A DNA stretch of 64,000 nucleotides from Acinetobacter genomosp. 15BJ. GTDB lineage: Bacteria > Pseudomonadota > Gammaproteobacteria > Pseudomonadales > Moraxellaceae. A model generated the notes under the pieces. It searched no databases, was not told the origin of the DNA, and was given only the letters and a program-made list of their open reading frames with translations. Positions 27,228-37,405 of this stretch are shown one piece after another (the first letter of the stretch is position 1; every line of letters begins with the position of its first letter). The stretch is from NCBI RefSeq assembly GCF_000400715.1, contig NZ_KE007347.1, positions 815,680 through 879,679 of the forward strand. The letters run 5' to 3'. A program made the position numbers and the translations under genes.

Positions 27228-28415
27228 ATGAATCCAAGCGATGATTTAGAATACCAACTAGAAACACTGGCAATTCGCACAGGGCATGATCGTACCTCTG
27301 AAGGTGAACATAGTGAGCCAATCTTTCTGACCTCATCATTTGTGTGTGACAGTGCAGCTGATGCTGCTGCAAAGTTTTCTGGACAAATCGCAGGTAATAC
27401 CTATTCGCGTTATACCAATCCTACTGTACAAGCTTTTGAAAAACGCTTGGCTGTATTGGACGGAGCAGAACGTGCGGTCGCAACCAGTTCTGGTATGGCA
27501 GCAGTACATGCAATGTGTATGGCGTATTTAAAAGCGGGTGACCATGTCATTTGCTCTCGTGCTGTATTTGGTTCAATCATTGCTTTATTTGAAAAATATG
27601 TTGCGAAATTTGCGGTTGAAGTGACCTTCGTAGATCTAGATGATTTAGAGGGGTGGAAACAGGCGATTCGTCCAAATACTCGTATTCTATTTATCGAAAC
27701 GCCGTCGAATCCTTTGGCACAAGTGGGTGATATGCAGGCGATTGCTGATATTGCCCATGCTAATGGTGCTTTATTTGCGGTCGATAACTGTTTCTGTACA
27801 CCCGTATTACAACAACCAATTAAGTTTGGTGCGGATTTAGTCCTTTATTCAGCAACTAAATATATCGATGGTCAAGGTCGTGCGCTTGGTGGTGCAGTTG
27901 TTGGTAAAAATGACTTGCTTGAAGAAGTAAATGGTGTGATTCGTACTTTGGGTAACTCGATGAGTCCATTCAATGCATGGATTTTCTTGAAAGGCTTGGA
28001 AACATTGAGCATTCGTATGAAAGCGCATTGTGAAAGTGCACAAAAACTTGCTGAATGGCTACATCAACATGAAAAAGTTGAAAAGGTATATTACGCGGGC
28101 TTAGTCGATCATCCTGGGCATGAGTTGGCGAAAAAACAGCAAAAAGGCTTTGGTGGTGTTGTATCCTTTGTGGTGAAAGGTCAACGTGAAGGCGCTTGGA
28201 CCGTGATCGATAACACTCGTTTCTTGTCGATTACCAGTAATCTAGGTGACGTTAAGTCAACAATTACGCATCCGGCAACGACCTCGCATGGTAGAATGTC
28301 AGCTGAAGCTAAACAAGCCGCAGGAATTGAAGAAGGTTTGATTCGTGTGTCTGTTGGTTTAGAAGACATTGATGATATTATTCGCGACATATCACGCGGT
28401 TTAGATTTAATTTAA
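27228..28415 (+). CDS. metZ: O-succinylhomoserine sulfhydrylase
   Basis: PLP enzyme of direct sulfhydrylation in methionine synthesis. 395 residues from ATG 27228 (an open extension back to 27156 lacks homology). Cys/Met-metabolism family marks: AGNTYSRYTNPT, ATSSGMAAVHA, ETPSNPLAQV and the PLP lysine in LYSATKYIDGQGR. The final region (VSVGLEDIDDIIRD) is standard. 12 nt separate it from ybaB. Confidence 0.93.
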   Translation: MNPSDDLEYQLETLAIRTGHDRTSEGEHSEPIFLTSSFVCDSAADAAAKFSGQIAGNTYSRYTNPTVQAFEKRLAVLDGAERAVATSSGMAAVHAMCMAYLKAGDHVICSRAVFGSIIALFEKYVAKFAVEVTFVDLDDLEGWKQAIRPNTRILFIETPSNPLAQVGDMQAIADIAHANGALFAVDNCFCTPVLQQPIKFGADLVLYSATKYIDGQGRALGGAVVGKNDLLEEVNGVIRTLGNSMSPFNAWIFLKGLETLSIRMKAHCESAQKLAEWLHQHEKVEKVYYAGLVDHPGHELAKKQQKGFGGVVSFVVKGQREGAWTVIDNTRFLSITSNLGDVKSTITHPATTSHGRMSAEAKQAAGIEEGLIRVSVGLEDIDDIIRDISRGLDLI

Positions 28416-28427
28416 CGAGAGAAACTT

Positions 28428-28757
28428 ATGAACATTAATATGCTCATGCAGCAAGCTCAGCGCATGCAAAAAGATATGGAATCAAATCTTAAAAAAGCCA
28501 AAGAAGAGCTTGCAAAAACTGAAGTTCATGCGGAAGCTGGCGGTGGTTTAGTTAAAGTAACCATGACTTGCCGTAATGTGGTTAAGCGTATCGAAATTAG
28601 TCCTGATTTATTGCAAGATGAAGCAGATATGATTGAAGATTTGATTGCTGCTGCGATGAATGATGCTGCACGTCAAGCAGAAGCCATTTCTGAAGAGAAG
28701 TTACAAGGTGCGAACACCGGTATGGGCTTACCACCAGGCTTATCTGGCTTATTTTAA
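28428..28757 (+). CDS. ybaB: YbaB/EbfC nucleoid-associated protein
   Basis: 109 residues; [21 protein letters not shown] and [19 protein letters not shown] are the family core. DNA-binding, often cotranscribed with recR, as here. 84 bp with two hairpins separate it from recR. Confidence 0.92.
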   Translation: MNINMLMQQAQRMQKDMESNLKKAKEELAKTEVHAEAGGGLVKVTMTCRNVVKRIEISPDLLQDEADMIEDLIAAAMNDAARQAEAISEEKLQGANTGMGLPPGLSGLF

Positions 28758-28760
28758 ATT

Positions 28761-28824
28761 CCTCCCAGCCTCCCTTTTTTTAAAGGGAGGAGTACCCCTC
28801 TTTATTAAAGAGGGGTTAGGGGAG
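28761..28824. repeat. REP-like double palindrome
   Basis: Two hairpins in tandem, CCTCCCTTT/AAAGGGAGG (28769-28790) and CCCCTCTTTA/TAAAGAGGGG (28795-28815), fill the ybaB-recR spacer. No T-run follows. The composition is that of a dispersed palindromic repeat rather than a terminator. Confidence 0.5.
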
Positions 28825-28841
28825 ATTATGAGAGTTGATTT

Positions 28842-29438
28842 GTGTTTAGTGAACGATTTGAACAATTAGTTCAAGCATTACGTATATTGCCAAGTGTTGG
28901 TCCCAAATCTGCACAGCGAATGGCATTACATTTGTTAATGAAAAACCGTGAAGGTGCATTTGCGCTTTCTCATGCTTTGCATGAAGCATCGAGCCATATT
29001 CACGAATGCCATATTTGTCATTCTTTAACTGAAAATGAAATCTGTGATATCTGTGCTTCCGCAGAGCGTGATGAGCAATTGCTATGTGTGGTTGAATCAC
29101 CAGCAGATGTGATGGCAATTGAACAGAGTGGCAGTTTTCGTGGGAAATACCATGTTCTCGGTGGACACCTTTCTCCATTGGACGGTATCGGCCCGGAAGA
29201 GATCGGAATTCCATACTTAATTCAGCGTCTCAGTGCAGGACAGATTCAAGAGGTGATTTTAGCCACGAATGCGACGGTGGAAGGCCAAGCGACTGCACAT
29301 TATTTAGTTGAAGCAACAAAGCATTTACCGATTCACATGACCCGAATTGCGCAAGGTGTGCCACAAGGTGGTGAACTGGAATATGTAGATAGTCATACCT
29401 TAAGTCAAGCTGTACATAACCGTATGCGGATGAAATAA
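28842..29438 (+). CDS. recR: Recombination mediator RecR
   Basis: 198 residues, the normal RecR length. Helix-hairpin-helix (LRILPSVGPKSAQRMALHLL), a four-Cys zinc finger (CHICHSLTENEICDIC), a Toprim domain (LLCVVESPADVMAIE) and the C-terminal Walker-B-like segment. A GTG at 28842 is the only plausible start because a stop codon in frame lies 2 codons upstream. It acts with RecF/RecO in loading RecA at gaps. Confidence 0.94.
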   Translation: MFSERFEQLVQALRILPSVGPKSAQRMALHLLMKNREGAFALSHALHEASSHIHECHICHSLTENEICDICASAERDEQLLCVVESPADVMAIEQSGSFRGKYHVLGGHLSPLDGIGPEEIGIPYLIQRLSAGQIQEVILATNATVEGQATAHYLVEATKHLPIHMTRIAQGVPQGGELEYVDSHTLSQAVHNRMRMK

Positions 29439-29723
29439 CAAGATTCATTCGCATTTTTATATATTTATATTAAATTCATGCTGTTAATTTAAACAAATAA
29501 TTAAATTTTACATATTGTCTAACATTATCGTAGATCTATTTATTGTGATTTGTGGCACTATTGATGGGCGAAAAGGATTTTCGTTTTTTGATGAATGGAA
29601 GAGGAGTAATTTCATGTCTTGCATGTGGAATACCAATTAATTTTTTGTATTTTTCAGTTGAGCAATGACTGACATTGGGCAGTTTTATTGCACATGGTTC
29701 TTTATCATTTTACTTGAGCACAC

Positions 29724-30866
29724 ATGTTTCAGTTTATCCAACAGCAACAAGATTTAGCTGTTCTCCTCAAGCAGATGGAACAGTGTTCTGTCTACGCCCT
29801 TGATACCGAGTTTATTAAGGTAGATACCTTATATCCTAAACTTGGTTTTTGCCAAATCAATTTGAATGGTCAAATTCTGCTGCTTGATGGTGCCGCATTA
29901 GATCTCGGCAATTTTTGGCCGAAAATTTTTGCTGCACAACAGAATATTTTTCATGCCTGTGGCGAAGATATTGATCTGATCTATCATTATGCTGACCAAA
30001 AACCATTAAATAATGTATTCGATACACAAGTTGCGTTGGCATTTCTAGGACATGGGCTTCAAGTCAGTTATCAAAATGCGCTTAAAACCTGTTTGAATAT
30101 TGAGATTGAAAAAGATCAGACCCGTTCGGACTGGCTTGCTAGACCATTAACGCAAGAGCAGATGTGCTATGCGGCAAATGATGTGATCTATTTAAGCAAA
30201 CTTGCAGATGCACTGAAAACAGATCTGAAAGCAAAAGGGCTGTATCAATACGTATTGGAAGATTGTCAGAATCTCACCAAAGAGATTGCGATGGAAACAC
30301 CGCTGGCGGAATTGTATACCGATATCGGTAATTATCGACATTCACGCCGTGAGTTGATGCAGTTACAACAACTTAGCATTTGGCGAGAGCAGATTACCAA
30401 GGCGCTGAATCAGCCGCGTAGCTTTATTCTTAGAAACTCCACCATGATTGATTTGGTGGAAAAGAATCCTCGCAATAATTTTCAGTTGGCAAGAATTAAG
30501 GATATTCGTCCGCATATTGTACGCGAACATGGAAAAATGATTCTTGATTTACTCAAGTTCTTACCGCCAGAGGAAGAATGGCCATTGCGCATGGCTAAAC
30601 CGATCAAGAGTAACTCTAAAGAAGTTGCACCCAAAATTGATGCGTTGATTGAAAGTGTGGTTTTACAAACAGGTATTCCGAAAGAAGTCCTATTGCGTAA
30701 GAAATGGATGAATGCCATCTATGAACATGTCGTATTTAAACTGGATGAGCAGTCCTTACCATCTTATTTAATGGGATGGCGTTACGATCTTTTGACACAG
30801 CCCCTGATTAGTCTATTAAGGGAAGATATTGAGTATCTAGCCACACAAATGAAAGTTGCACGATAA
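29724..30866 (+). CDS. rnd: Ribonuclease D
   Basis: 380 residues: DEDDy exonuclease domain (YALDTEFIKVDTLYPK, HACGEDIDLIYH, YAANDVIYLSKLAD) then an HRDC domain (about 205-285) and C-terminal region. It trims tRNA 3' ends. The 285-bp gap before it holds nothing recognisable. Confidence 0.93.
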   Translation: MFQFIQQQQDLAVLLKQMEQCSVYALDTEFIKVDTLYPKLGFCQINLNGQILLLDGAALDLGNFWPKIFAAQQNIFHACGEDIDLIYHYADQKPLNNVFDTQVALAFLGHGLQVSYQNALKTCLNIEIEKDQTRSDWLARPLTQEQMCYAANDVIYLSKLADALKTDLKAKGLYQYVLEDCQNLTKEIAMETPLAELYTDIGNYRHSRRELMQLQQLSIWREQITKALNQPRSFILRNSTMIDLVEKNPRNNFQLARIKDIRPHIVREHGKMILDLLKFLPPEEEWPLRMAKPIKSNSKEVAPKIDALIESVVLQTGIPKEVLLRKKWMNAIYEHVVFKLDEQSLPSYLMGWRYDLLTQPLISLLREDIEYLATQMKVAR

Positions 30867-30870
30867 ATAT

Positions 30871-30905
30871 AAAAGAGTGAATCAATGATTCGCTCTTTTT
30901 TTATT
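30871..30905 (+). terminator. Terminator after rnd
   Basis: Stem AAAAGAGTGAATC/GATTCGCTCTTTT followed by a T-run. Confidence 0.8.
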
Positions 30906-31045
30906 TTGATAAGTTGTTTTATCTTTTCATTTTGTATTTGCCATTTGAAGACCGCAAAAACACGACTCTAGCGTTAACAATCGTTAATGTATCCATTTTT
31001 ATTTTCATGTATGCTGTCTTTGATTGTTAATAGATGTGAGTAAAC

Positions 31046-31351
31046 ATGCACTGCGATATTTATAGATCGAGCAAGAAAGATGAAATGTATATGTATATTG
31101 CTCGTCCAAATTATCCTGATGACAAGGAACTAGAAAACCCATTTGAAGGTGTTCCAGAAACAGTTTTACAAGCATTCGGCAAAGCCACCTTTGTCATGCA
31201 TTTAGAACTTCATAATGAGCGTAAACTTGCACGTGCTAACGTTTTACATGTGTTAGATTCATTAAATACCAAAGGCTTTTTTATTCAGATGCCGCCAGAA
31301 GGATTAATCAATCCGAATGCGGTAGAACCAGAGGGCTTACGCGGTGCTTGA
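31046..31351 (+). CDS. YcgL domain protein
   Basis: 101 residues; the start [18 protein letters not shown] and [11 protein letters not shown] match the gammaproteobacterial YcgL (DUF709) family, of unknown function. It overlaps the next gene by 8 nt. Confidence 0.85.
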   Translation: MHCDIYRSSKKDEMYMYIARPNYPDDKELENPFEGVPETVLQAFGKATFVMHLELHNERKLARANVLHVLDSLNTKGFFIQMPPEGLINPNAVEPEGLRGA

Positions 31352-31730
31352 GACTCTAACAGCGATTTGGTCAAACATTCTTTCGGTACTGGATCAGTTT
31401 CCTGAAGAAAATGTTGCGATCATTGTTTATGTTACAGGGACGCTAATTGCATTGTGGTGTTGGTATCGTTTGATGTCACGCCTACCCAATCCAATTGGTG
31501 GCATCCTTTGGATTATTGCATTTGCAATTCTTGCAACGCCAACAATTTCAGAAGGTCCCAACTCGGCCTTAGCACCAGCAATTTTTGGTTTGCTTTTTGG
31601 TGTCCTCACCAAAGAGCATGTCTTAGTCTGGTCAAACTTATCATTGATTTTATTTGTCATTGGTACGGGATTATTGATCGGCTTCTGCTGGTCAAAATAC
31701 ACTGCAAATAAAACTGCACGTTCAGTTTAG
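31344..31730 (+). CDS. Membrane protein, hypothetical
   Basis: 128 residues with four hydrophobic segments; starts at GTG 31344, overlapping ycgL, which implies translational coupling. No family recognised; the sequence is conserved-looking and lies in the ycgL-moxR gene run. Confidence 0.65.
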   Translation: MLETLTAIWSNILSVLDQFPEENVAIIVYVTGTLIALWCWYRLMSRLPNPIGGILWIIAFAILATPTISEGPNSALAPAIFGLLFGVLTKEHVLVWSNLSLILFVIGTGLLIGFCWSKYTANKTARSV

Positions 31731-31765
31731 ATACAACGTTAAATATAGAAAAATAAGGTTTTAAA

Positions 31766-32617
31766 ATGTCTGCTGATACACAACACTTCACTGGTACAGA
31801 TCAATATATTGCGACTGATAGCCTGAAACTTGCAGTGAAAGCTGCTCGTGCCTTACAAAAACCATTATTGGTGAAAGGTGAGCCAGGTACTGGTAAAACA
31901 TTACTTGCAGAGCAAGTAGCTGAAAGTTTGGGTTTGAAGCTGATTACTTGGCATATCAAATCAACCACCAAAGCCCAGCAAGGTCTGTATGAATATGACG
32001 CTGTATCACGTTTGCGTGATAGCCAGTTAGGTGATGATCGTGTCTACGACATTAAGAACTATATTAAACCCGGTAAATTGTGGGAAGCATTTACCAGCGA
32101 AGAGCGTTGTGTCTTGTTGATTGATGAAATCGACAAGGCGGATATTGAATTTCCAAATGACTTATTGCATGAACTCGACAAAATGTCGTTCTATGTTTAT
32201 GAGACAGGTGAGACCATTACCGCGACACAACGCCCAATCGTGATCATTACCTCGAATAATGAGAAGGAACTGCCAGATGCATTCTTGCGTCGTTGTTTCT
32301 TCCATTATATCGAATTCCCAGATGATGCAACCATGCGTGACATCATTGCGGTACATTTCCCGAATATTTCAAATACCTTGGTGAGTGAAGCCTTACAGGT
32401 GTTCTTTAAATTACGTGAAATCCCGAATTTGAAGAAACCACCTTCAACATCGGAACTAATTGATTGGTTGAGCCTGTTGATGGCAGATGATATGCCAGAA
32501 GATGTGTTGCGTAATCACGATAAATCCAAAGCGATTCCACCATTGTATGGTGCTTTGATTAAGAATGAACAAGATGTGCAATTGCTTGAACGTTTAGCCT
32601 TTATGTCACGCCGCTAA
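31766..32617 (+). CDS. MoxR-type AAA+ ATPase
   Basis: 283 residues. Walker A GEPGTGKT at about 37-44, Walker B CVLLIDEIDKAD, sensor 1 ITSNNEKELPDAFLRRC. MoxR ATPases act as chaperones that insert cofactors or remodel complexes together with a VWA partner, encoded 12 nt downstream. Confidence 0.92.
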   Translation: MSADTQHFTGTDQYIATDSLKLAVKAARALQKPLLVKGEPGTGKTLLAEQVAESLGLKLITWHIKSTTKAQQGLYEYDAVSRLRDSQLGDDRVYDIKNYIKPGKLWEAFTSEERCVLLIDEIDKADIEFPNDLLHELDKMSFYVYETGETITATQRPIVIITSNNEKELPDAFLRRCFFHYIEFPDDATMRDIIAVHFPNISNTLVSEALQVFFKLREIPNLKKPPSTSELIDWLSLLMADDMPEDVLRNHDKSKAIPPLYGALIKNEQDVQLLERLAFMSRR

Positions 32618-32629
32618 GAGTGTTTAAAA

Positions 32630-33817
32630 ATGTTTGTGCGACTGTTTTACACCTTACGCAAATATGGCGTACCTGTAACAACACGTGAGCTCATTGATCT
32701 TAATCAGGCGGTAGCTTCGGGTCTTGTGTTTGCAGATCAGGAACAGTTCTATCAATTGGCTAAAACTGTTTTAGTCAAAGATGAGCGTTTTTTTGATAAG
32801 TTTGATCGTGCCATGAAAGATTATTTTGATGGCATCGAAACTTTTGACTTGGATGAGCTGCTGAAACAAGTTCACAAGTTACCCAAAGACTGGTTTGATC
32901 TTGAACTGTTAGAGAAACATCTTAGCCCCGAGCAACGTGAAGAGTTGCAAAAAGCAGGTTCTCTTGAAGAGCTGATGAAAATGCTGGAAGAACGCTTACG
33001 TGAACAGCATAAAAAACATCAGGGTGGCAATCGCATGATTGGTACCGGAGGAACTTCACCTTTTGGTGCTTTTGGTGATCATCCTGAAGGTGTCCGTATA
33101 GGTGGGCCAGGGCGTAAACGTTCGGCGGTTAAAGTTTGGGAACAACGTAAATACCAAAATCTGGATGATGATCAGGTTTTGGGAACGCGTCAGATGCAAA
33201 TTGCACTACGTCGCTTACGCAAGTTCGCACGTCAAGGCGCTGCAGAAGAGCTCGATGTAGATGGCACTATTCGCGAAACAGCGAAACAAGGCATCTTGGA
33301 TGTACAACTGGTTCCTGAACGTCGTAATCGCATTAAAGTGTTACTGCTGTTTGATGTGGGTGGCTCGATGGATGCTCATATTGCTGAGTGCGAAAAGCTG
33401 TTTAGTGCTGCCAAGTCAGAGTTTAAAACTTTAGAATATTTCTATTTCCATAACTGTCTATATGACTATGTTTGGAAGGACAACCATCGTCGTAGTTCAA
33501 CCCGTATGAATACTTGGGATCTGTTCCATACTTATGGGCGTGATTATCGGGTCATCGTGGTGGGTGATGCCAGTATGGCACCGTATGAATTAAAGTCTGC
33601 GGGTGGTTCAGTTGAATATATGAATGAAGAGTCGGGCGAAGTATGGCTTAGGCGTTTACGTCAGCACTTTGACAAAACTGCTTGGTTGAACCCTGAAATG
33701 GAAGGTTACTGGCATTACACCCAGACCATTAACTGGATTAAGGATATTTTTGAAAATCATATGTTTCCAATGACACTGAAAGGTCTTGAAGACATGACAC
33801 GCTATCTATCACGTTAA
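32630..33817 (+). CDS. CoxE-like VWA-domain protein
   Basis: 395 residues, starting MFVRLFYTLRKYGVPVTTRE, with a C-terminal VWA domain (about 225-395). The MIDAS reads LLLFDVGGSMDAH, DxGxS instead of the usual DxSxS, a frequent variant in this family. It is the partner of the MoxR ATPase and probably helps metal-enzyme maturation. Confidence 0.9.
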   Translation: MFVRLFYTLRKYGVPVTTRELIDLNQAVASGLVFADQEQFYQLAKTVLVKDERFFDKFDRAMKDYFDGIETFDLDELLKQVHKLPKDWFDLELLEKHLSPEQREELQKAGSLEELMKMLEERLREQHKKHQGGNRMIGTGGTSPFGAFGDHPEGVRIGGPGRKRSAVKVWEQRKYQNLDDDQVLGTRQMQIALRRLRKFARQGAAEELDVDGTIRETAKQGILDVQLVPERRNRIKVLLLFDVGGSMDAHIAECEKLFSAAKSEFKTLEYFYFHNCLYDYVWKDNHRRSSTRMNTWDLFHTYGRDYRVIVVGDASMAPYELKSAGGSVEYMNEESGEVWLRRLRQHFDKTAWLNPEMEGYWHYTQTINWIKDIFENHMFPMTLKGLEDMTRYLSR

Positions 33818-33850
33818 AATTTAGACTAAAACTTTATAAGAACAGGAAGA

Positions 33851-35059
33851 ATGATGGAACATCAAATTAATGGCGTTGCTTTGCCAAATGAAGCAGGTTT
33901 CTTTGGCAACTTTGGTGGTCAGTTCATTCCACCACATTTAAAAGAGGCAATGGATGAAATCAATACGGCTTATGAAGAGATTCGTCATACCGCTGAATTT
34001 CAGGATGAGCTCAATGATTTATTTAAAAATTATGTAGGTCGTCCAAGTCCATTGTTTCATGCCAAGCGATTATCAGACCAGCTTGGTGGCGCTCAGATTT
34101 ATTTAAAGCGTGAAGATTTAAACCATACAGGTGCACACAAGATCAATCACTGTTTAGGTGAGGCTTTACTTGCTAAATATATGGGCAAAAGCAAAGTCAT
34201 TGCCGAGACTGGTGCGGGGCAACACGGCGTGGCTTTGGCAACAGCTTGTGCGTTGGTGGGTATTCCGTGTGAAATCCACATGGGTCAGGTTGATATCGAA
34301 AAAGAACATCCGAATGTCGTGAAGATGAAAATCTTGGGTGCGAAACTGGTTGCTGTGACTCAAGGGACTGCAACTTTAAAAGATGCTGTGGATAGTGCTT
34401 TTGAGGAATATTTAAAAGATCCTAAAAACTATATCTATGCCATTGGTTCCGTGGTCGGTCCGCATCCATTTCCGAAAATGGTTCGTGATTTTCAATCGAT
34501 TATTGGCAAGGAAATCAAAACTCAATCGAATGAACGTTTTGGTCAGAATCCAGATTATGTGGTTGCCTGTGTCGGTGGTGGTTCTAATGCGATTGGCGCA
34601 TTCACCGCATTTTTAAATACGCCTGAAGTTCAATTAGTTGGTGTAGAACCTGCGGGTCATGGCCTAGATACAGATAAACATTCAGCCACTTTGACTTTGG
34701 GCAAGCCAGGGCAGATTCATGGTATGGCGTGCTATGTACTGGAAGATGACAATGGGGACCCATTGCCAGTGCATTCGATTGCTTCAGGCTTGGATTATCC
34801 GGGTGTTGGGCCACAACATAGTTTCCTGAAAGAGCTCGGCCGTGTGCAATATGAAACAGCGACTGATCAGGAATGTTTGGATGCATTTATGACACTATCA
34901 CGGGTAGAAGGTATTGTCCCAGCCTTGGAAAGTTCGCATGCGGTGGCTTGGGCTTTACGTGAAGCACCTAAGTTGGATAAGCAGATTAAGATCGTGATCA
35001 ACCTTTCTGGACGTGGCGATAAAGACTCGGATTATGTGGCTGAAAAGCTAGGCCTATAA
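33851..35059 (+). CDS. trpB: Tryptophan synthase beta subunit (no adjacent trpA)
   Basis: 402 residues of the TrpB1 type. PLP lysine in HTGAHKINH, catalytic Glu in [11 protein letters not shown], phosphate loop [12 protein letters not shown], and the C-terminal [11 protein letters not shown]. All catalytic features are intact. No trpA lies beside it: moxR/vwa precede and prmB follows. It may be a second TrpB copy or a stand-alone indole-using TrpB. A terminator closes the gene. Confidence 0.88.
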   Translation: MMEHQINGVALPNEAGFFGNFGGQFIPPHLKEAMDEINTAYEEIRHTAEFQDELNDLFKNYVGRPSPLFHAKRLSDQLGGAQIYLKREDLNHTGAHKINHCLGEALLAKYMGKSKVIAETGAGQHGVALATACALVGIPCEIHMGQVDIEKEHPNVVKMKILGAKLVAVTQGTATLKDAVDSAFEEYLKDPKNYIYAIGSVVGPHPFPKMVRDFQSIIGKEIKTQSNERFGQNPDYVVACVGGGSNAIGAFTAFLNTPEVQLVGVEPAGHGLDTDKHSATLTLGKPGQIHGMACYVLEDDNGDPLPVHSIASGLDYPGVGPQHSFLKELGRVQYETATDQECLDAFMTLSRVEGIVPALESSHAVAWALREAPKLDKQIKIVINLSGRGDKDSDYVAEKLGL

Positions 35060-35087
35060 GTTCTTATTGAATATCTCATTGTTAATA

Positions 35088-35118
35088 GACCGCTTCTTGT
35101 CGAGAGGCGGTTTTTTTA
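35088..35118 (+). terminator. Terminator after trpB
   Basis: Stem ACCGCTT/GAGGCGGT-type hairpin (35088-35110) followed by T7. Confidence 0.8.
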
Positions 35119-35185
35119 TTGTTAAATCAACCTTAATCCCGTTAGAATAAAGCGTTTTGCAATTAGCACTTTTGGAGACGCCTAA

Positions 35186-36196
35186 GTGGAGCGACCTACA
35201 ATCAGCCCTGAACATTTACAAGAAGCGGCTGAAAACCTAGTAACCATTCGAGATTTTGTTCGTTTTGGTGTAACCGCAATGCGTCAATATGACGCGCACT
35301 TAGGTCAAGGTACTCAAGATTATTTTGCAGAGAGTTCTGCATTGGTACTACAAACACTATCGCTAGAGTGGAAAGCAGATGCCGAAATTCTGGATGCCAA
35401 ACTTTTACCAAGTGAAAAAGCAGAATTCCTAAGCTTGTTAGAACGTCGTATCAATGATCGTATTCCAACTTCATATTTATTGAACTTGGCCTATTTCTTC
35501 AATAAGCCATTTTATGTAGATGAGCGTGTCTTGATTCCGCGTTCACCGATTGCTGAGTTGATTGAACAACGTTTTGCGCCGTACTGCCTAGATGAAAATG
35601 GCCGTATGCTCGAAGCATTAAACAACTTGCCTGAAAATAACAATCCAAAAACACCACAACGTATTTTAGATATGTGTACGGGTTCGGGTTGTATTGCGAT
35701 TGCGTTAGCTTATGCTTTTCCAGAATCAGAAGTCGATGCGACTGATATTTCAAAAGAAGCATTGGAAGTGGCTTCAATCAACACTGAGCACCACGATAAG
35801 CAATACCAAGTGGCTTTACTTGAATCTGACTTGTTCGCAAAAATTCCTGCTGAAAACCAATATGACTTGATCGTCAGTAATCCACCGTATGTGGATGCAG
35901 AAGATATGGCGGATTTACCAGAAGAATTCTTACATGAACCTGAGCTTGCACTGGCTGCGGGTCAAGATGGCTTAGATTTAGTCCGTAAAATGTTAGCCCA
36001 AGCTGCTGATTATTTAACTGAAGATGGCCTGATTGTGATTGAAGTTGGTAATTCAGAATGGGCAATGCGTCAGAACTTCAATACAGTTGACTTCCATTGG
36101 CTCACTTTCCCAAAAGGCGGTTCTGGTATTTTTGCTTTAACTGCTGAACAATGCCGCCGTTATAAAGAAGTCTTTCAGCAATCAGTTCAAAACTAA
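35186..36196 (+). CDS. prmB: Ribosomal protein L3 N5-glutamine methyltransferase
   Basis: 336 residues, starting at GTG 35186 with GGAG about 9 nt upstream. SAM site ILDMCTGSGCIAIALA and the catalytic NPPY in IVSNPPYVDAEDM. RIPTSYLLNLAYF and NPPYVDAEDM favour PrmB (L3) over PrmC (release factors). 11 nt precede aroC, a common PrmB-AroC arrangement. Confidence 0.92.
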   Translation: MERPTISPEHLQEAAENLVTIRDFVRFGVTAMRQYDAHLGQGTQDYFAESSALVLQTLSLEWKADAEILDAKLLPSEKAEFLSLLERRINDRIPTSYLLNLAYFFNKPFYVDERVLIPRSPIAELIEQRFAPYCLDENGRMLEALNNLPENNNPKTPQRILDMCTGSGCIAIALAYAFPESEVDATDISKEALEVASINTEHHDKQYQVALLESDLFAKIPAENQYDLIVSNPPYVDAEDMADLPEEFLHEPELALAAGQDGLDLVRKMLAQAADYLTEDGLIVIEVGNSEWAMRQNFNTVDFHWLTFPKGGSGIFALTAEQCRRYKEVFQQSVQN

Positions 36197-36207
36197 GGGG
36201 TTAAAGC

Positions 36208-37299
36208 ATGGCAGGGAATAGTATCGGGCAACTGTTTCGAGTAACAACCTGTGGCGAGTCACATGGTGCGGGCTTGATGGCGATTGTCGATGGCGTGCCG
36301 CCTGGTCTTGAGCTTTGTGAAGCCGATTTGCAAAAAGACTTAGATCGCCGTAAACCGGGAACATCGAAGTTTGCAACGCAACGTAAAGAGCCAGATCAAG
36401 TTGAGATTATCTCAGGTGTTTTCGAAGGTAAAACCACAGGAACATCGATTGGTTTATTGATCCGTAATACGGATCAGAAATCAAAAGACTACGGCAATAT
36501 CGCTCAAACTTTCCGTCCAGGCCATGCGGATTACACTTATACGCAAAAATACGGTTTCCGTGACTATCGTGGTGGCGGTCGTTCGAGCGCCCGTGAAACG
36601 GCGATGCGTGTTGCGGCAGGTGCAATTGCCAAGAAATATCTTGCTGAAAAATTTGGTATTGATATTCGTGGACATGTCACACAAATTGGCAATGAAGTTG
36701 CTGAAAAACTGGATTGGGCAGAAGTGCCGAATAACCCATTTTTCTGTGGTGATGTGGATGCGGTACCTCGCTTTGAAAAACTGGTAACCGCATTACGTGA
36801 GCAAGGCACCAGCTGTGGTGCTAAGCTTGAAATCATTGCTGAAAAAGTACCTGTTGGTTGGGGCGAGCCTGTATTTGATCGTTTAGATGCTGATATAGCC
36901 CACGCCATGATGAGTATCAATGCGGTTAAAGGCGTTGAGATTGGTGATGGTTTTGCGGTTGCTGGGCAGTTTGGTCATGAAACACGTGATGAGCTCACAA
37001 CTGATGGATTCCTTGCCAATCATGCAGGCGGTATCTTAGGTGGAATTTCAAGTGGTCAAAACATTCGTGTGGCGATTGCACTGAAACCAACTGCAAGTAT
37101 TACCACACCAGGGAAAACGATTAGTATTGATCGTGAAAATACTGATGTCTTGACCAAAGGTCGCCATGATCCGTGTGTCGGTGTACGTGCAACACCAATT
37201 GCTGAAGCAATGCTTGCGATTGTGTTAATGGATCATTTTTTAAGACATCGTGCACAAAATGCAGATGTTGTTGCTCCATTTAAACCAATCGAACCATAA
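36208..37299 (+). CDS. aroC: Chorismate synthase
   Basis: 363 residues. Catalyses the last shared step of aromatic biosynthesis (EPSP to chorismate, FMN-dependent). Family signatures: [38 protein letters not shown], and [11 protein letters not shown] near the C-terminus. Standard length and intact. Confidence 0.96.
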   Translation: MAGNSIGQLFRVTTCGESHGAGLMAIVDGVPPGLELCEADLQKDLDRRKPGTSKFATQRKEPDQVEIISGVFEGKTTGTSIGLLIRNTDQKSKDYGNIAQTFRPGHADYTYTQKYGFRDYRGGGRSSARETAMRVAAGAIAKKYLAEKFGIDIRGHVTQIGNEVAEKLDWAEVPNNPFFCGDVDAVPRFEKLVTALREQGTSCGAKLEIIAEKVPVGWGEPVFDRLDADIAHAMMSINAVKGVEIGDGFAVAGQFGHETRDELTTDGFLANHAGGILGGISSGQNIRVAIALKPTASITTPGKTISIDRENTDVLTKGRHDPCVGVRATPIAEAMLAIVLMDHFLRHRAQNADVVAPFKPIEP

Positions 37300-37405
37300 T
37301 AAAATATTAAGCCGCACATATAATTTATTATATCTGCGGCCTGTGTCACATTTTAAAATACTTAAATTAAATTAGTTTAATATTCATTTAATAATCATTA
37401 ATGAA

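Noticed and set aside
36564..36920. Open frame opposite aroC
   Set aside because: Shadow of chorismate synthase.
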